A stretch of DNA of 37,583 nucleotides, from assembly GCA_026982565.1 (NCBI GenBank), contig JALSGV010000205.1, forward strand, positions 1 to 37,583, in the 5' to 3' direction. Origin of the DNA: Gammaproteobacteria bacterium (GTDB lineage Bacteria; Pseudomonadota; Gammaproteobacteria; SZUA-140). The notes under the pieces were generated by a model that saw nothing but the letters and a program-made list of their open reading frames with translations, had not been told where the DNA came from and did no database searches. Position numbers and translations under genes: made by a program. Shown here piece by piece: positions 7,993 to 15,906 of the stretch (within the stretch, counting starts at the first letter, position 1; every line of letters starts with the position of its first letter).

Positions 7993-9081
7993 TCAGGGAT
8001 CCTTGGCGCAGCGGAAACCGAAGGTATCGTTCTTGGTGCGCTTGGCGAAAAAGGCCCGGTTGTACAACGGTGCGGATAAGCCGCACTTGTAGAACGAGCA
8101 GTCGAACCAGGAGCCGCCCTTGAGTGTCTTGTAGCGTTCGCCGTAATTTTCCGACTCGGTGGTATTGCCGGGATAGGCCTTGTACCAGGAGTCCGTCCAC
8201 TCCCACACGTTGCCCGTCATGTCATAGAGGCCGTAAGGGCTGGCCCCCTTGGCAAAGGCGCCCACCGGAGTGGTATCGCCTTCGCGGCCAATGGCCTGCC
8301 AGCGCACGGGCGTGTTGGCCTTGTTGACATCGAATTCGTTCCCCCAGGGAAAGATGCGGCCCTCGGGTCCGCGCCCCGCCTTTTCCCATTCCAGATCGGT
8401 AGGCAGGCGCTTGCCGGCCCACTCGCAATAGGCATTGGCGTCCTTCCAGGAGACGAAGGTGACGGGATGATCGGCCTTGCCAGGCGGGAAGGTCCGGTTG
8501 CGAAAATGGGAAGGCGAACGGCGTCCCGTGTCATCGATGAATTTCTTGTACTGCAGGTTGGTGACCTCATAGATATCGATGTAGTAATCCGGGAGTTCCA
8601 GGGTATGTTCAGGGCCTTCGTCTGGCAGGCGCTCGTTGGTCCCGCGAATGAAGGGGCCCGCGGGGATCAACACCATCTCATTGGGGGCGTCTCCCAGCCG
8701 CGACTTCTCGTAAAGCCGTGGAAAGCGCATACCGGCATCAGCGGCAATGGGTTTGTCGGGCGCAAAGGCCGTCAGCTCCGATTCCGCCAGTGACGGCGCC
8801 GCCTTCTTTCCGGGCGCCAGGCCTTGCCTGAGGGTGTCCGCCGAGTGGCACTGCAGGCAGTTGCTATCGGATTGTTTTGCCAGGGCCGCGAAATCGACCC
8901 CGCTGGTATGGCACTCCTGGCATTTTTCCACACCGTGAACATGGTCGGCCGGGCGCGGGGCGTTTTTTTCCGCCAGGGCCATGGGCAAGGCAGCGATGCC
9001 GAGAAGAGTCAGGGCGCCCCACAGGATAAGGATGGGTGTCAGCCTAAGCCTGAATCTGTAGAATCTGAACGGGGATAACAT
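7993..9081 (-). CDS. Diheme cytochrome c motif / SUMF1-FGE fusion protein
   Basis: 362 aa from the ATG at 9081. An N-terminal signal or anchor (about 14-37) is followed by two haem c motifs, CQECH (C54-H58) and CLQCH (C75-H79). After a linker comes a full SUMF1 fold from about residue 115: EMVLIPAGPFIRGTNE, DIYEVTNLQYKKFIDDTG, PVTFVSWKDANAYCEWAGKR, LPTDLEWEKAGRGPEG, YGLYDMTGNVWEWTDSWY and GFRCAKD. The C-terminal GGSWFDCSFYKC keeps two cysteines with the same x4 spacing as the copper-binding pair of true FGE, shifted by one residue from GGS. This implies a periplasmic haem protein with a possible metal or oxygen site. No sulfatase is nearby. The longer frame to 9147 adds an unlikely Asn-rich start. 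Confidence 0.8.
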   Translation of the reverse strand: MLSPFRFYRFRLRLTPILILWGALTLLGIAALPMALAEKNAPRPADHVHGVEKCQECHTSGVDFAALAKQSDSNCLQCHSADTLRQGLAPGKKAAPSLAESELTAFAPDKPIAADAGMRFPRLYEKSRLGDAPNEMVLIPAGPFIRGTNERLPDEGPEHTLELPDYYIDIYEVTNLQYKKFIDDTGRRSPSHFRNRTFPPGKADHPVTFVSWKDANAYCEWAGKRLPTDLEWEKAGRGPEGRIFPWGNEFDVNKANTPVRWQAIGREGDTTPVGAFAKGASPYGLYDMTGNVWEWTDSWYKAYPGNTTESENYGERYKTLKGGSWFDCSFYKCGLSAPLYNRAFFAKRTKNDTFGFRCAKDP

Positions 9082-9183
9082 CAAGTAGTGCCGGGTTCCT
9101 GCAAATATTCGGTTATTATTGTTGTAATGATCAGTAAATCCGAACATATTCTAATGGCATTGAATATATGAGTCTAGCTCTCA

Positions 9184-10374
9184 TTGAGTCACGTTTTTCG
9201 CATTACTGGAAACGCGCGCTATGAAAAAGTCCACGTTGAGTGTTTCGTGTCCCGTCTCAAGATAATCCGGTCGCGGCATCCCGCCTGCGTTCCCGTCCTG
9301 ACGCCGGGGCGCGAGGAATACCGCCTCTACACGGAAGGAGACGAATTGTATGCGGACATGATGGCGTCCCTGGCGCAGGCGCGGCGCAGCATCAAAATGG
9401 AAAGCTATATTTTCGCGCCGGATGAAATCGGCTGGCAGTTTGCGGAAATGCTCGCGGCCCGTGCCAAAGACGGCATCGAGGTGTTTCTGCATATCGATGC
9501 CGCTGGCTCCCTTTACTGGAGTTCACGCAAACTGGGGCGCTATCTGCGCAAGCGCCATGTAAAACTGCGCTGGTTTCACCGCTGGAACTGGCGCACGCCC
9601 ATGAAATATTACAATCGCCGCAACCATCGCAAACTGCTGATCGTCGATGGGCAGCAAGTCTACCTGGGCGGGTTCAATATACAGCGGGAATGTTCCCGCG
9701 CCATTTATGGGGAACAACGCTGGCGCGACACCCATGTCCGGCTGTCAGGTGACCTGGCTACAGAAGCAGAGGCGCTCTTCGACAAGTTTTGGCGTGGCAA
9801 GCGTCAATGGGTGGCCCACTCCACGGACAACATCAGCATTCTCATGCCCAATCACAACCGCTCCTGCCGCATCAACATCCGCTGCCTCTATATGGATATT
9901 TTCCGGCGCGCCAGGAAAACCCTGTATGTGACCACTCCCTATTTCGTCCCTGACAGGCGCACCCAGCAGGTCATGAAGGATGCCGCGGCGCGTGGCATAG
10001 ACGTGCGTTTGCTGGTGCCGCGCAAAAGCGATGTGTGGCTGACACAGTGGGCGGCCCAGGCCGCCTACGCCGTCCTGCTCGACAGCGGCGTGCGCATCTA
10101 CGAGTACCTGCCAAGGGTGATACATGCCAAGACGGCCGTCGCCGACGGTGAATGGTGCACCATTGGCACAGCCAATCTGGACTACCGCAGTTTCTTCCTC
10201 AATTATGAGATCAATCTGGTTTCCCGGGAAATCGATCTGTGTCACGATTTACACGAATTGTTCTGCCGCGACCTGGAGGAGGCCATGGAAGTCTCACCTG
10301 CACAATGGGCGCAGCGCCACTGGAGTCAGCGTATACTGGAGAGCGTGGGCTGGATGGCGCGCCACTGGCTTTGA
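9184..10374 (+). CDS. Phospholipase D / cardiolipin synthase-like protein (ClsB type)
   Basis: 396 aa with two HKD motifs: HRKLLIVD (starting near residue 147) followed by LGGFN, and HAKTAVAD (near 314) followed by GTANLDYRSF. These are the hallmarks of cardiolipin synthases of the phospholipase-D superfamily, which condense phosphatidylglycerol with another phospholipid. There is no N-terminal transmembrane pair, so the ClsB-like subgroup fits best. The start is uncertain: the frame opens with TTG at 9184, GTG at 9247 is also possible, and neither has a convincing ribosome-binding site. A UbiB-type kinase starts 34 bp downstream, which suggests a membrane-linked operon. Confidence 0.85.
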   Translation: MSHVFRITGNARYEKVHVECFVSRLKIIRSRHPACVPVLTPGREEYRLYTEGDELYADMMASLAQARRSIKMESYIFAPDEIGWQFAEMLAARAKDGIEVFLHIDAAGSLYWSSRKLGRYLRKRHVKLRWFHRWNWRTPMKYYNRRNHRKLLIVDGQQVYLGGFNIQRECSRAIYGEQRWRDTHVRLSGDLATEAEALFDKFWRGKRQWVAHSTDNISILMPNHNRSCRINIRCLYMDIFRRARKTLYVTTPYFVPDRRTQQVMKDAAARGIDVRLLVPRKSDVWLTQWAAQAAYAVLLDSGVRIYEYLPRVIHAKTAVADGEWCTIGTANLDYRSFFLNYEINLVSREIDLCHDLHELFCRDLEEAMEVSPAQWAQRHWSQRILESVGWMARHWL

Positions 10375-10408
10375 GCACGCACCACAAGAAGGAGAAAAAC
10401 CGACTATC

Positions 10409-12004
10409 ATGAACACCATGCGCAGATTTGTGCAGATCGCCTGGGCCATCGGAATCCACACGCTATGGTGGGGCCTGGTGCGCATCCATGCCATCAAGCC
10501 TTCCATCAGTCCCGCGCAACGCCTGGCCCGCGTCCTGGAGGGCCTGGGTACTACTTTTGTAAAACTGGGGCAGGGGCTGAGCATGCGCCAGGATTTTCTG
10601 CCCGATGAATACGTTCAGGCCTTGCAGAGCCTGCAGGATCACGTGCGGCCCTTTCCCGCGCAACTCGCCCGCCAGGAAATCGAAGCGGCTTTGGGCGACA
10701 CCATCGACAGCTTGTTTTCCTCTTTTGAAGATGAGCCCCTGGCCGCGGCGTCCATTGCCCAGGTGCACAAGGCGCGCTTGCCCGGTGGCCGCCGGGTCAT
10801 CGTCAAAGTAAGGCGTCCAGGCCTGAAGGACCAGGTAGCCCAGGATATACGCCTGCTCAAGATAGTGCTGCGCGTCCTGCTGTTTCTTGCGCCGCAGCTG
10901 CAGCGTTTTTCCCTCCCCGAGATCGTGCGTGAAAACGGCCTAACCTTGATGAAGGAAATGGATTTCCGCCAGGAGATGCGCAATATCCAGCGTTTCCAGG
11001 AGGCCTTCAGGGATTCAGAGACCATTTACATTCCTGCCGCTATCGAAGGGATGTGCAGCGAATCGGTCATGGTGCAGGAACGCAGCAGCGGCCGCCTGGT
11101 CAGTGACCCGGAGGTTCGCAAGGACGGCGCCCGCCTGGCGGTGAACTTCTCCGACGCCTATCTTCATCAGTTCTTTGTCATGGGGTGCATCCACGCGGAT
11201 CCCCATCCAGGCAACCTGTTTATCATGGGCGATGGGCGTATCTGTTTTCATGATTTTGGCATGGTGGGCTTTATCGACATCAATACGCGGCGCAAGCTGG
11301 CCGGTTTTTTTCTCGCGCTCATCAACCAGGACAGCGAATGGTTGCTCGATACCTATCTTGACCTGGGATTCCTCGGTGGGGAGGTAAACCGCGACCAGGT
11401 ACGGCGCGGCCTGGACGAACTGCTGCAGGAGTATTCCACCTTGCCGCTCAGTGAATGGTCCCTGGCGACGGCCATGCTCAGCGCGGTACGCATGGGCTGG
11501 GGTTTGCAGTTGCGCCTGCCATATCATCTGCTGCTGGTCATGCGCGCCTTTCTTTTGATGGAATCCACCCTGCGCTGCCTGGACCCGGACTTCAATCTCA
11601 TGGCCTACTGGCAGGACAAGGGCGCCACCCTGCTAACCACTGCCCTCAAGGAGCAGGAAGGCGGTCCGTCCACGGCGCGCCTCAAATATGAAGCGGCCGT
11701 CATTGCGCAGGAACTCCCCGGGGTGCTGGCGCGCCTCATCAGAAGCTCCCGCAGCGGGCGCTTCGAGATTCCCTTGCATCACCACGGCCTGCGGGACTTC
11801 GAGCAGCATATCGACCGCAGCAGCAACCGTGTTTCTCTTGCCCTGGTGGCCCTGGGCCTCTATATTGCCGCCTCGCTGGTGGCGCAGAGTGATCTGCAAC
11901 CGCAGTTTGGCGGCATGCCGGTGATCGCCCTGGGAGGCTATGCCCTGGCGCTGTGGGTTACCCTGCGCTTGCTGCGTGGCATATCGCGCTCGGGGCGGTT
12001 GTAA
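10409..12004 (+). CDS. ubiB: UbiB/ABC1 (AarF) family atypical kinase
   Basis: 531 aa from the ATG at 10409, preceded by AAGGAG. UbiB hallmarks are the KxGQ motif in FVKLGQGLSMRQDFLP (about 49-64), an Ala-rich loop LAAASIAQVHKARLPGGRRV (about 110) replacing the P-loop, the catalytic HADPHPGNL (about 262) and the HDFGMVG metal motif (about 281). Two C-terminal membrane helices follow (about 475-525). UbiB supports ubiquinone synthesis, probably by ATP-driven handling of hydrophobic precursors. Because it is separated from the other ubi genes and follows a phospholipid enzyme, it may be a paralogue of UbiB with a lipid-related job. The family call is firm, the symbol less so. Confidence 0.85.
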   Translation: MNTMRRFVQIAWAIGIHTLWWGLVRIHAIKPSISPAQRLARVLEGLGTTFVKLGQGLSMRQDFLPDEYVQALQSLQDHVRPFPAQLARQEIEAALGDTIDSLFSSFEDEPLAAASIAQVHKARLPGGRRVIVKVRRPGLKDQVAQDIRLLKIVLRVLLFLAPQLQRFSLPEIVRENGLTLMKEMDFRQEMRNIQRFQEAFRDSETIYIPAAIEGMCSESVMVQERSSGRLVSDPEVRKDGARLAVNFSDAYLHQFFVMGCIHADPHPGNLFIMGDGRICFHDFGMVGFIDINTRRKLAGFFLALINQDSEWLLDTYLDLGFLGGEVNRDQVRRGLDELLQEYSTLPLSEWSLATAMLSAVRMGWGLQLRLPYHLLLVMRAFLLMESTLRCLDPDFNLMAYWQDKGATLLTTALKEQEGGPSTARLKYEAAVIAQELPGVLARLIRSSRSGRFEIPLHHHGLRDFEQHIDRSSNRVSLALVALGLYIAASLVAQSDLQPQFGGMPVIALGGYALALWVTLRLLRGISRSGRL

Positions 12005-12019
12005 GCAGCAAAACTGCTT
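12003..12019 (+). terminator. Weak hairpin at the end of the UbiB gene
   Basis: Inverted repeat AAGCAG-CAAAA-CTGCTT overlaps the ubiB stop codon. It has no following T-run, so it is a weak or partial terminator at best. Confidence 0.25.
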
Positions 12020-12021
12020 GA

Positions 12022-12120
12022 CTGAATAAGGCGGTGCACTGGTTTCCCCTGGAACTCACCTCCGCGGTCACCCTGGCGGGCGCGCTGATGGTCATCGGGG
12101 TGGATTTGATTGTGGTTTGA
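12022..12120 (+). pseudogene. Possible C-terminal remnant of a DMT/EamA-type transporter
   Basis: Between ubiB and the next gene, one frame encodes about 32 residues ending in a stop (key part ELTSAVTLAGALMVIGVDL). This resembles the last helix of drug/metabolite transporters. A TGA lies directly upstream in frame and no start codon is suitable, so if it was ever coding, only the tail survives. The similarity is by eye and weak. Confidence 0.3.
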
Positions 12121-12225
12121 TCAAGAATAACCGGCCGTCTCCCATCTCCTCCACGATGGTTGTTGCGTGAATGCAACGCGAGTATTATTAACCTGGCGAC
12201 AATATCCATTTACAGGGAGAAGGCC

Positions 12226-12489
12226 ATGTCCAAGCAGCTCTATGATATCGATGAGATTCTTGAATCGCTGAAGCAGCAGAGCGACGAAATCAAGCTTCAG
12301 CTTCACCTGGCCAAGGCCGAGGTCCGTGACGAATGGCCGGTGCTGGAGAAAAAACTGGAAGAACTCAAGAACAAGGCTGAAGCCATACGCGAGGAAGCGG
12401 GCGGGGCCTCAGAAGACATTCTCGAGGCCGCCAAACTGGTGGCTGAAGAGGTCCGGCACGGTTTCGAACGCATCCGGAAACTGTTGTAG
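12226..12489 (+). CDS. Small coiled-coil protein of unknown function
   Basis: 87 aa starting at the ATG at 12226 behind a good ribosome-binding site (GGGAGAAGG). The sequence is almost entirely amphipathic helix rich in Glu, Lys, Leu and Ala (for example KKLEELKNKAEAIREEAGG). No membrane segment, signal peptide or cysteine is present. It could pair with the membrane, with another coiled coil or with itself. Its place between ubiB and the CopD-like gene suggests a membrane-related accessory role, which is inference. I do not recognise a named family. Confidence 0.75.
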   Translation: MSKQLYDIDEILESLKQQSDEIKLQLHLAKAEVRDEWPVLEKKLEELKNKAEAIREEAGGASEDILEAAKLVAEEVRHGFERIRKLL

Positions 12490-12526
12490 CCCCCGCCTGA
12501 CTCTTTCAACAACAGGACTTTAAATT

Positions 12527-12988
12527 ATGATGGCTGCGGTCATGGCTCTCCATATTCTCTCGGCCGTAGTATGGGTAGGGGGAATGTTCTTTGCCTATAC
12601 CATACTGCGCCCCGTTGCGGCGGCGATGTTCGAACCGCCACGGCGCCTGCAGCTATGGTTGAAGCTCTTCGACAAATTCTTCGTTTGGGTCTGGGGGGCG
12701 GTTATTCTGCTGCCCGTGACGGGCGTGGCCATGGTGATGCAGGGCTTCGGCGGGTTTGGGAGCAGTCCGCCGTATATTCATGTCATGACCTTGCTGGGCT
12801 TGATCATGATTGCCGTTTTCTGTTTTGTTTTTTTTGTGCACCTGCGGCGCCTGCGTGATGCCGTGCTTACAGAGCAATGGCCAATAGGGGGCGCGCGCCT
12901 CGACCGTATCCGCAAGCTGATCGGTTTCAACCTGATTCTGGGATTGCTGGTGGTCGCCGTGGCCGGAGGCGGGCGTTATTTCGTTTGA
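12527..12988 (+). CDS. CopD-family four-helix membrane protein
   Basis: 153 aa with four hydrophobic helices. The start HILSAVVWVGGMFFAYTILR carries the His and Trp seen in CopD/HemJ-like proteins, and the third helix is rich in Phe. CopD-domain proteins are inner-membrane proteins linked to copper import or to haem/quinone chemistry; this single-domain type has no fixed function. The first two codons are both ATG. It is the last gene of the plus-strand run that starts with the phospholipase-D gene and converges with the J-domain gene 39 bp away. Confidence 0.78.
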   Translation: MMAAVMALHILSAVVWVGGMFFAYTILRPVAAAMFEPPRRLQLWLKLFDKFFVWVWGAVILLPVTGVAMVMQGFGGFGSSPPYIHVMTLLGLIMIAVFCFVFFVHLRRLRDAVLTEQWPIGGARLDRIRKLIGFNLILGLLVVAVAGGGRYFV

Positions 12989-13004
12989 TCGAGCCTTGAT
13001 TCCT

Positions 13005-13026
13005 ACCTGAATCCGTGGATTCAGGT
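13005..13026. repeat. 22-bp palindrome, copy 1 (between convergent genes)
   Basis: Perfect inverted repeat with 10-bp arms: ACCTGAATCC, a GT centre, then GGATTCAGGT. It lies between the ends of the CopD-like and J-domain genes. The reverse complement of the same 22 bp occurs at 22220-22241. There is no T-run, so a standard terminator is doubtful, but a stem of this strength could shield both converging transcripts. Confidence 0.75.
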
Positions 13027-13027
13027 C

Positions 13028-13795
13028 CTAAGCTCCCTGCCGGTCCTGTTCATTCAACAATACATCCTTGGCCTGGTTGATCTTGGCTGCCAGATAGGTG
13101 GATCCGCCGCGGTCGGGATGCAGCTTCTGCATCAGGCGGCGATGGGCGGCAATGATTTCTTCGCGGCCGGCGTCGGAGGATAGCCCCAGTATTTCAGCGG
13201 CCTCTTCGCAGCTCATGGCGCCATTGCCCGGTGAGGTGCCGGATCGGGACGATGCGCCGGCCTCTTCGTGCCAGTCCTGGCCATACACGCTGTCCAGGTA
13301 GGCCTGGATGAGGCGCGCCGATTCGGCATCCACGGGCTGGCATTCGTGCCACAGTGCCACCAGTTGTGCCTGAGACAGTTCTGACAGCCGCCGTCCCTGG
13401 AACTGACCTTCCAGCACCTCGCCTTCGAGTTCGCCTGTATCGTGATTCAGCGTCATGCGCACGAAGCGGGCCTCTATCTGTGAAGTTTTTCCTGGGGATG
13501 CCCCGCCCTGCGGGGAACGCGAGGCCCGATAGCGCGCCATGAGTTGCCCGAGTATGGGGAGGTAGCGCAGCAGGGGGAGCAGCCGCCTGCCCAGCGGCAG
13601 CAGCGAGGCAAAGAGGGCAAACAGCCAATGCAGGCGTCCGGTGGTGGCCAGAAACAACACCAGCCCGATCCCGCCTATCCACAGTGCGCGACGCAGAATG
13701 CGCGCGACCGTCTCAGGCGGGGTGCGCTGAAACCAGCGCAGCAGAATAAACAGGGCGACAAGAACCGCAATGGCGATGAGAAAGCGGAAATACAA
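13028..13795 (-). CDS. Membrane-anchored J-domain protein
   Basis: 255 aa. Two membrane helices lie at the N-terminus (about 3-20 and 38-72). A middle region follows, rich in Glu and Gln. A C-terminal J domain (about 197-250) has the HPD motif in [11 protein letters not shown] and the helix IV-like NQAKDVLLN. It should recruit and stimulate a DnaK-type Hsp70 at the inner membrane. The VWA gene ends 5 bp upstream, so the two are co-transcribed. The layout (anchor first, J domain last) resembles TIM14- and DjlA-like proteins, but no closer identity can be claimed. Confidence 0.85.
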   Translation of the reverse strand: MYFRFLIAIAVLVALFILLRWFQRTPPETVARILRRALWIGGIGLVLFLATTGRLHWLFALFASLLPLGRRLLPLLRYLPILGQLMARYRASRSPQGGASPGKTSQIEARFVRMTLNHDTGELEGEVLEGQFQGRRLSELSQAQLVALWHECQPVDAESARLIQAYLDSVYGQDWHEEAGASSRSGTSPGNGAMSCEEAAEILGLSSDAGREEIIAAHRRLMQKLHPDRGGSTYLAAKINQAKDVLLNEQDRQGA

Positions 13796-13800
13796 AACGC

Positions 13801-14511
13801 TTATTCCTTCAACTGGCTGGTCAGCAGACGCAGCGACTGCCCCTTGCCCTGGCTATAGGCTTCCAGTGCGCGGCGTCCTCCCGAGGCATAGACGGCAACG
13901 GCGCCCAAAAGATCACGCAATTGCCGGGCGCTGTGACTGTCGAAGGCGCAGTAGGCTCCCTTGCTGAGTCGGGCGATTTCCTTGAAGGCCTGCCTGGCGA
14001 CAGGGTCGCTGCCTTCCTGAAAGAGGAAAACGGGGATGCCCAGCAGACCCAATTGCCCGGCAGGGTCGGCAAGGCGGTCGAGTTCCTCCTCCACGCAATC
14101 GCCTACGTAGACAACCGCATTGACGGGCTTGAGGCGGTTTTCCCGGATTGAATGGCGCAAGATTTTCTCTATCTGCGTGTGTCCGGCGGCACAATAGACC
14201 GACGACATGACCCGGAGCAGGTCCCCGGAATTGGAGTACCATGGAAAGGCATGAAACTCGTTGAAACCGCGAAAATAACACAGCTGGATTTCCAGTCCCC
14301 CAAGGGCGGCTGTCTCCACAAACATCTCACTCTGAATGTGAGATGCATGATCCCAGGCTGGCTGACGGCTGGCCGTGGCATCCATGGCGAAAATCAGGCG
14401 CCCCCTGGCCCCCGCTTTCCTGACGACAGGCGCGGCATGCAATTTCTCGATAAAGGCATCTATGTCCTTTTTCTCTGATGTTCCTGTAAGCGGTTTTTTG
14501 CTGTCAGACAT
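13801..14511 (-). CDS. VWA-domain protein, partner of the J-domain gene
   Basis: 236 aa with a von Willebrand factor A fold. The first strand and metal-site motif read [16 protein letters not shown], a DxTxS MIDAS (residues about 42-48). Later elements include the Thr in [11 protein letters not shown] and the Asp in [12 protein letters not shown]. There is no signal peptide or membrane helix, so it is cytoplasmic. VWA domains bind protein partners through a bound divalent metal. The J-domain gene starts 5 bp downstream, and a VWA/J-domain pairing suggests a chaperone-linked assembly or quality-control step. Function is unknown. Confidence 0.82.
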   Translation of the reverse strand: MSDSKKPLTGTSEKKDIDAFIEKLHAAPVVRKAGARGRLIFAMDATASRQPAWDHASHIQSEMFVETAALGGLEIQLCYFRGFNEFHAFPWYSNSGDLLRVMSSVYCAAGHTQIEKILRHSIRENRLKPVNAVVYVGDCVEEELDRLADPAGQLGLLGIPVFLFQEGSDPVARQAFKEIARLSKGAYCAFDSHSARQLRDLLGAVAVYASGGRRALEAYSQGKGQSLRLLTSQLKE

Positions 14512-14600
14512 TCCAGTCAGGCCTCACACGTGGCTGATGGGGATATTTTAGCCTATTGTCGCGAGAGCCGCAGGTAGGGAAGGGCTGTATGATTTCGAGT

Positions 14601-14619
14601 CCTGCGGGACGCAGGCTTT
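14601..14619 (+). terminator. Orphan terminator-like hairpin on the plus strand
   Basis: CCTGCG-GGA-CGCAGG followed by CTTTT has the form of a short intrinsic terminator on the plus strand. No plus-strand gene precedes it: the 90 bp upstream are the leader side of the minus-strand VWA gene. It could end a small RNA or be coincidental. Confidence 0.35.
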
Positions 14620-14629
14620 TCATGAATGA

Positions 14630-14658
14630 AAGAGACACCCGCATGCAGGGTGTCTCTT
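14630..14658 (-). terminator. Terminator of the Lys-tailed exported protein gene
   Basis: Strong inverted repeat with 11-bp arms (AAGAGACACCC / GGGTGTCTCTT) and a 7-nt loop. It lies 21 bp past the stop codon of the minus-strand gene ending at 14680 and gives a short U-rich tail in that direction. Confidence 0.55.
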
Positions 14659-14679
14659 GTTTCCGAATAATTCTGGACC

Positions 14680-15120
14680 TTATTTCTTTTTGGAATCTTT
14701 CTTTTTTTTCTCTTTTTTCTTTCCCTTCTTCTCAGGCGGTGATTTCTTCGGTTCAAAGCCGGTCACGAAAGCCGGCCACTTTCCATTGGTCTGGCCAACG
14801 GTCTTGGATGCGTGCCCCTTGGTATGGAGATATATGACAATCTCACGGTAGCGATTGCCCTTGAAGGTCCATTCCCGCACGGGACGCACCACACAGTCGC
14901 CACGCACCGCGCCACATTCCAGTTCGGTATCGATGGGCGAATCCAGTGACTTGGCAACCTGCTTCTTGATTTCCGCCAGCTGTTTCTTATCGAGCTTGAG
15001 ATTGCCCAGCCACTCAGGCGTATTGATATTGATGGTTGCTGCGGAAGCCACGCCGGGCAGCAGGACGAGCATGAAAATTACGACACTGAAGATATTGCAA
15101 ATAGCCTTTATTCGGAGCAC
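14680..15120 (-). CDS. Exported protein with a lysine-rich C-terminal tail, unknown function
   Basis: 146 aa starting at GTG 15120, with an AGGGGGGGA ribosome-binding site about 6 bp upstream. The signal peptide (about 1-28) ends at GVASAA. The mature part contains one likely disulfide pair (Cys in ELECGAVRGDCVV), then WTFKGNRYREIVIYLHTKG. The last 24 residues include 14 lysines, which suggests binding to nucleic acid, lipid A or other anions in the periplasm. The tail is encoded by long A-runs, including eight in a row, so it is prone to slippage and its exact end may vary. I do not recognise a family. Confidence 0.75.
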   Translation of the reverse strand: MLRIKAICNIFSVVIFMLVLLPGVASAATININTPEWLGNLKLDKKQLAEIKKQVAKSLDSPIDTELECGAVRGDCVVRPVREWTFKGNRYREIVIYLHTKGHASKTVGQTNGKWPAFVTGFEPKKSPPEKKGKKKEKKKKDSKKK

Positions 15121-15159
15121 GAGATTCCCCCCCTTTATTCTTGTAAATAATCAATATTG

Positions 15160-15294
15160 CTATCTTGTCTGTTTTATATACCACTCCATTGATAGTGAAT
15201 CAAATCGGCCTGCCGTATATGCCCTAAAACCGGCCTCTGGCGCCTCCAGCCTGATGAAATACACAAAATTGGTTAGCGCCTCTCTATCATCCAT
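15160..15294 (-). CDS. Possible 44-aa small protein or remnant of a decayed gene
   Basis: An ATG at 15294 opens a 44-codon frame that reads like protein (for example FVYFIRLEAPEAGFRAYTAG). The frame remains open further upstream to about 15378, where it still looks coding, but it has no ATG, GTG or TTG there and runs into the start of the divergent macrodomain gene. No ribosome-binding site precedes 15294. It may therefore be the 3' end of a truncated gene rather than a working small gene. Confidence 0.3.
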   Translation of the reverse strand: MDDREALTNFVYFIRLEAPEAGFRAYTAGRFDSLSMEWYIKQTR

Positions 15295-15369
15295 TAATTG
15301 TAGGGGAATGGCCTTGTTGCGCAGAAAATCGCTATACTGGGCTTGTCTGAGCCATAAAGTAGAACCATT

Positions 15370-15906
15370 GTGCCCATATCAAACGAACCCGGCTGCAATC
15401 GGGAAGATGGCCGTCTGTTCCTGATCCGCGCTGACATCACGGCGCTGGACGTCGATGCCATCGTCAACGCAGCCAATGAAAGTCTGCTGGGCGGAGGAGG
15501 CGTGGATGAGGCCATTCACCGCGCCGCCGGCCCTGAACTGCTGGCCGAGTGCAGGTCGCTGGGTGGCTGCAAGACAGGGCAGGCCAGGATCACGGCGGCT
15601 TATAAGCTGACTGCGCGCCATGTCATTCATACGGTGGGACCAGTATGGCGGGGCGGGGGGCACGGCGAGGCGCAACAGTTGGCCTCTTGTTATCGTGAAT
15701 GCCTGAAGCTGGCGATATCACATCAACTCGAAAGCATCGCCTTTCCCGCCATCAGCTGTGGCGCCTATGGATACCCTGTCCAGCAAGCGGCCAAGATTGC
15801 GGTGAATGAGATCAAGTCCTTTCTGGCCCATGACCAGCAACTTAAAAAAGTCTATTTGGTATGCTACAACCAGGAAATCCACGATATTTACACGCAACTG
15901 CTATGA
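15370..15906 (+). CDS. Macrodomain protein (O-acetyl-ADP-ribose deacetylase type)
   Basis: 178 aa from GTG 15370; an in-frame TAA at 15355 makes it the only ordinary start. The macrodomain fills the whole protein: [39 protein letters not shown] (substrate loop), [24 protein letters not shown] and [19 protein letters not shown]. These match the YmdB/MacroD class that hydrolyses O-acetyl-ADP-ribose and can remove ADP-ribose from proteins. The DUF503 gene overlaps its stop by 4 bp (ATGA), so the two are translationally coupled. No ADP-ribosyltransferase or sirtuin is visible in the window. Confidence 0.9.
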   Translation: MPISNEPGCNREDGRLFLIRADITALDVDAIVNAANESLLGGGGVDEAIHRAAGPELLAECRSLGGCKTGQARITAAYKLTARHVIHTVGPVWRGGGHGEAQQLASCYRECLKLAISHQLESIAFPAISCGAYGYPVQQAAKIAVNEIKSFLAHDQQLKKVYLVCYNQEIHDIYTQLL

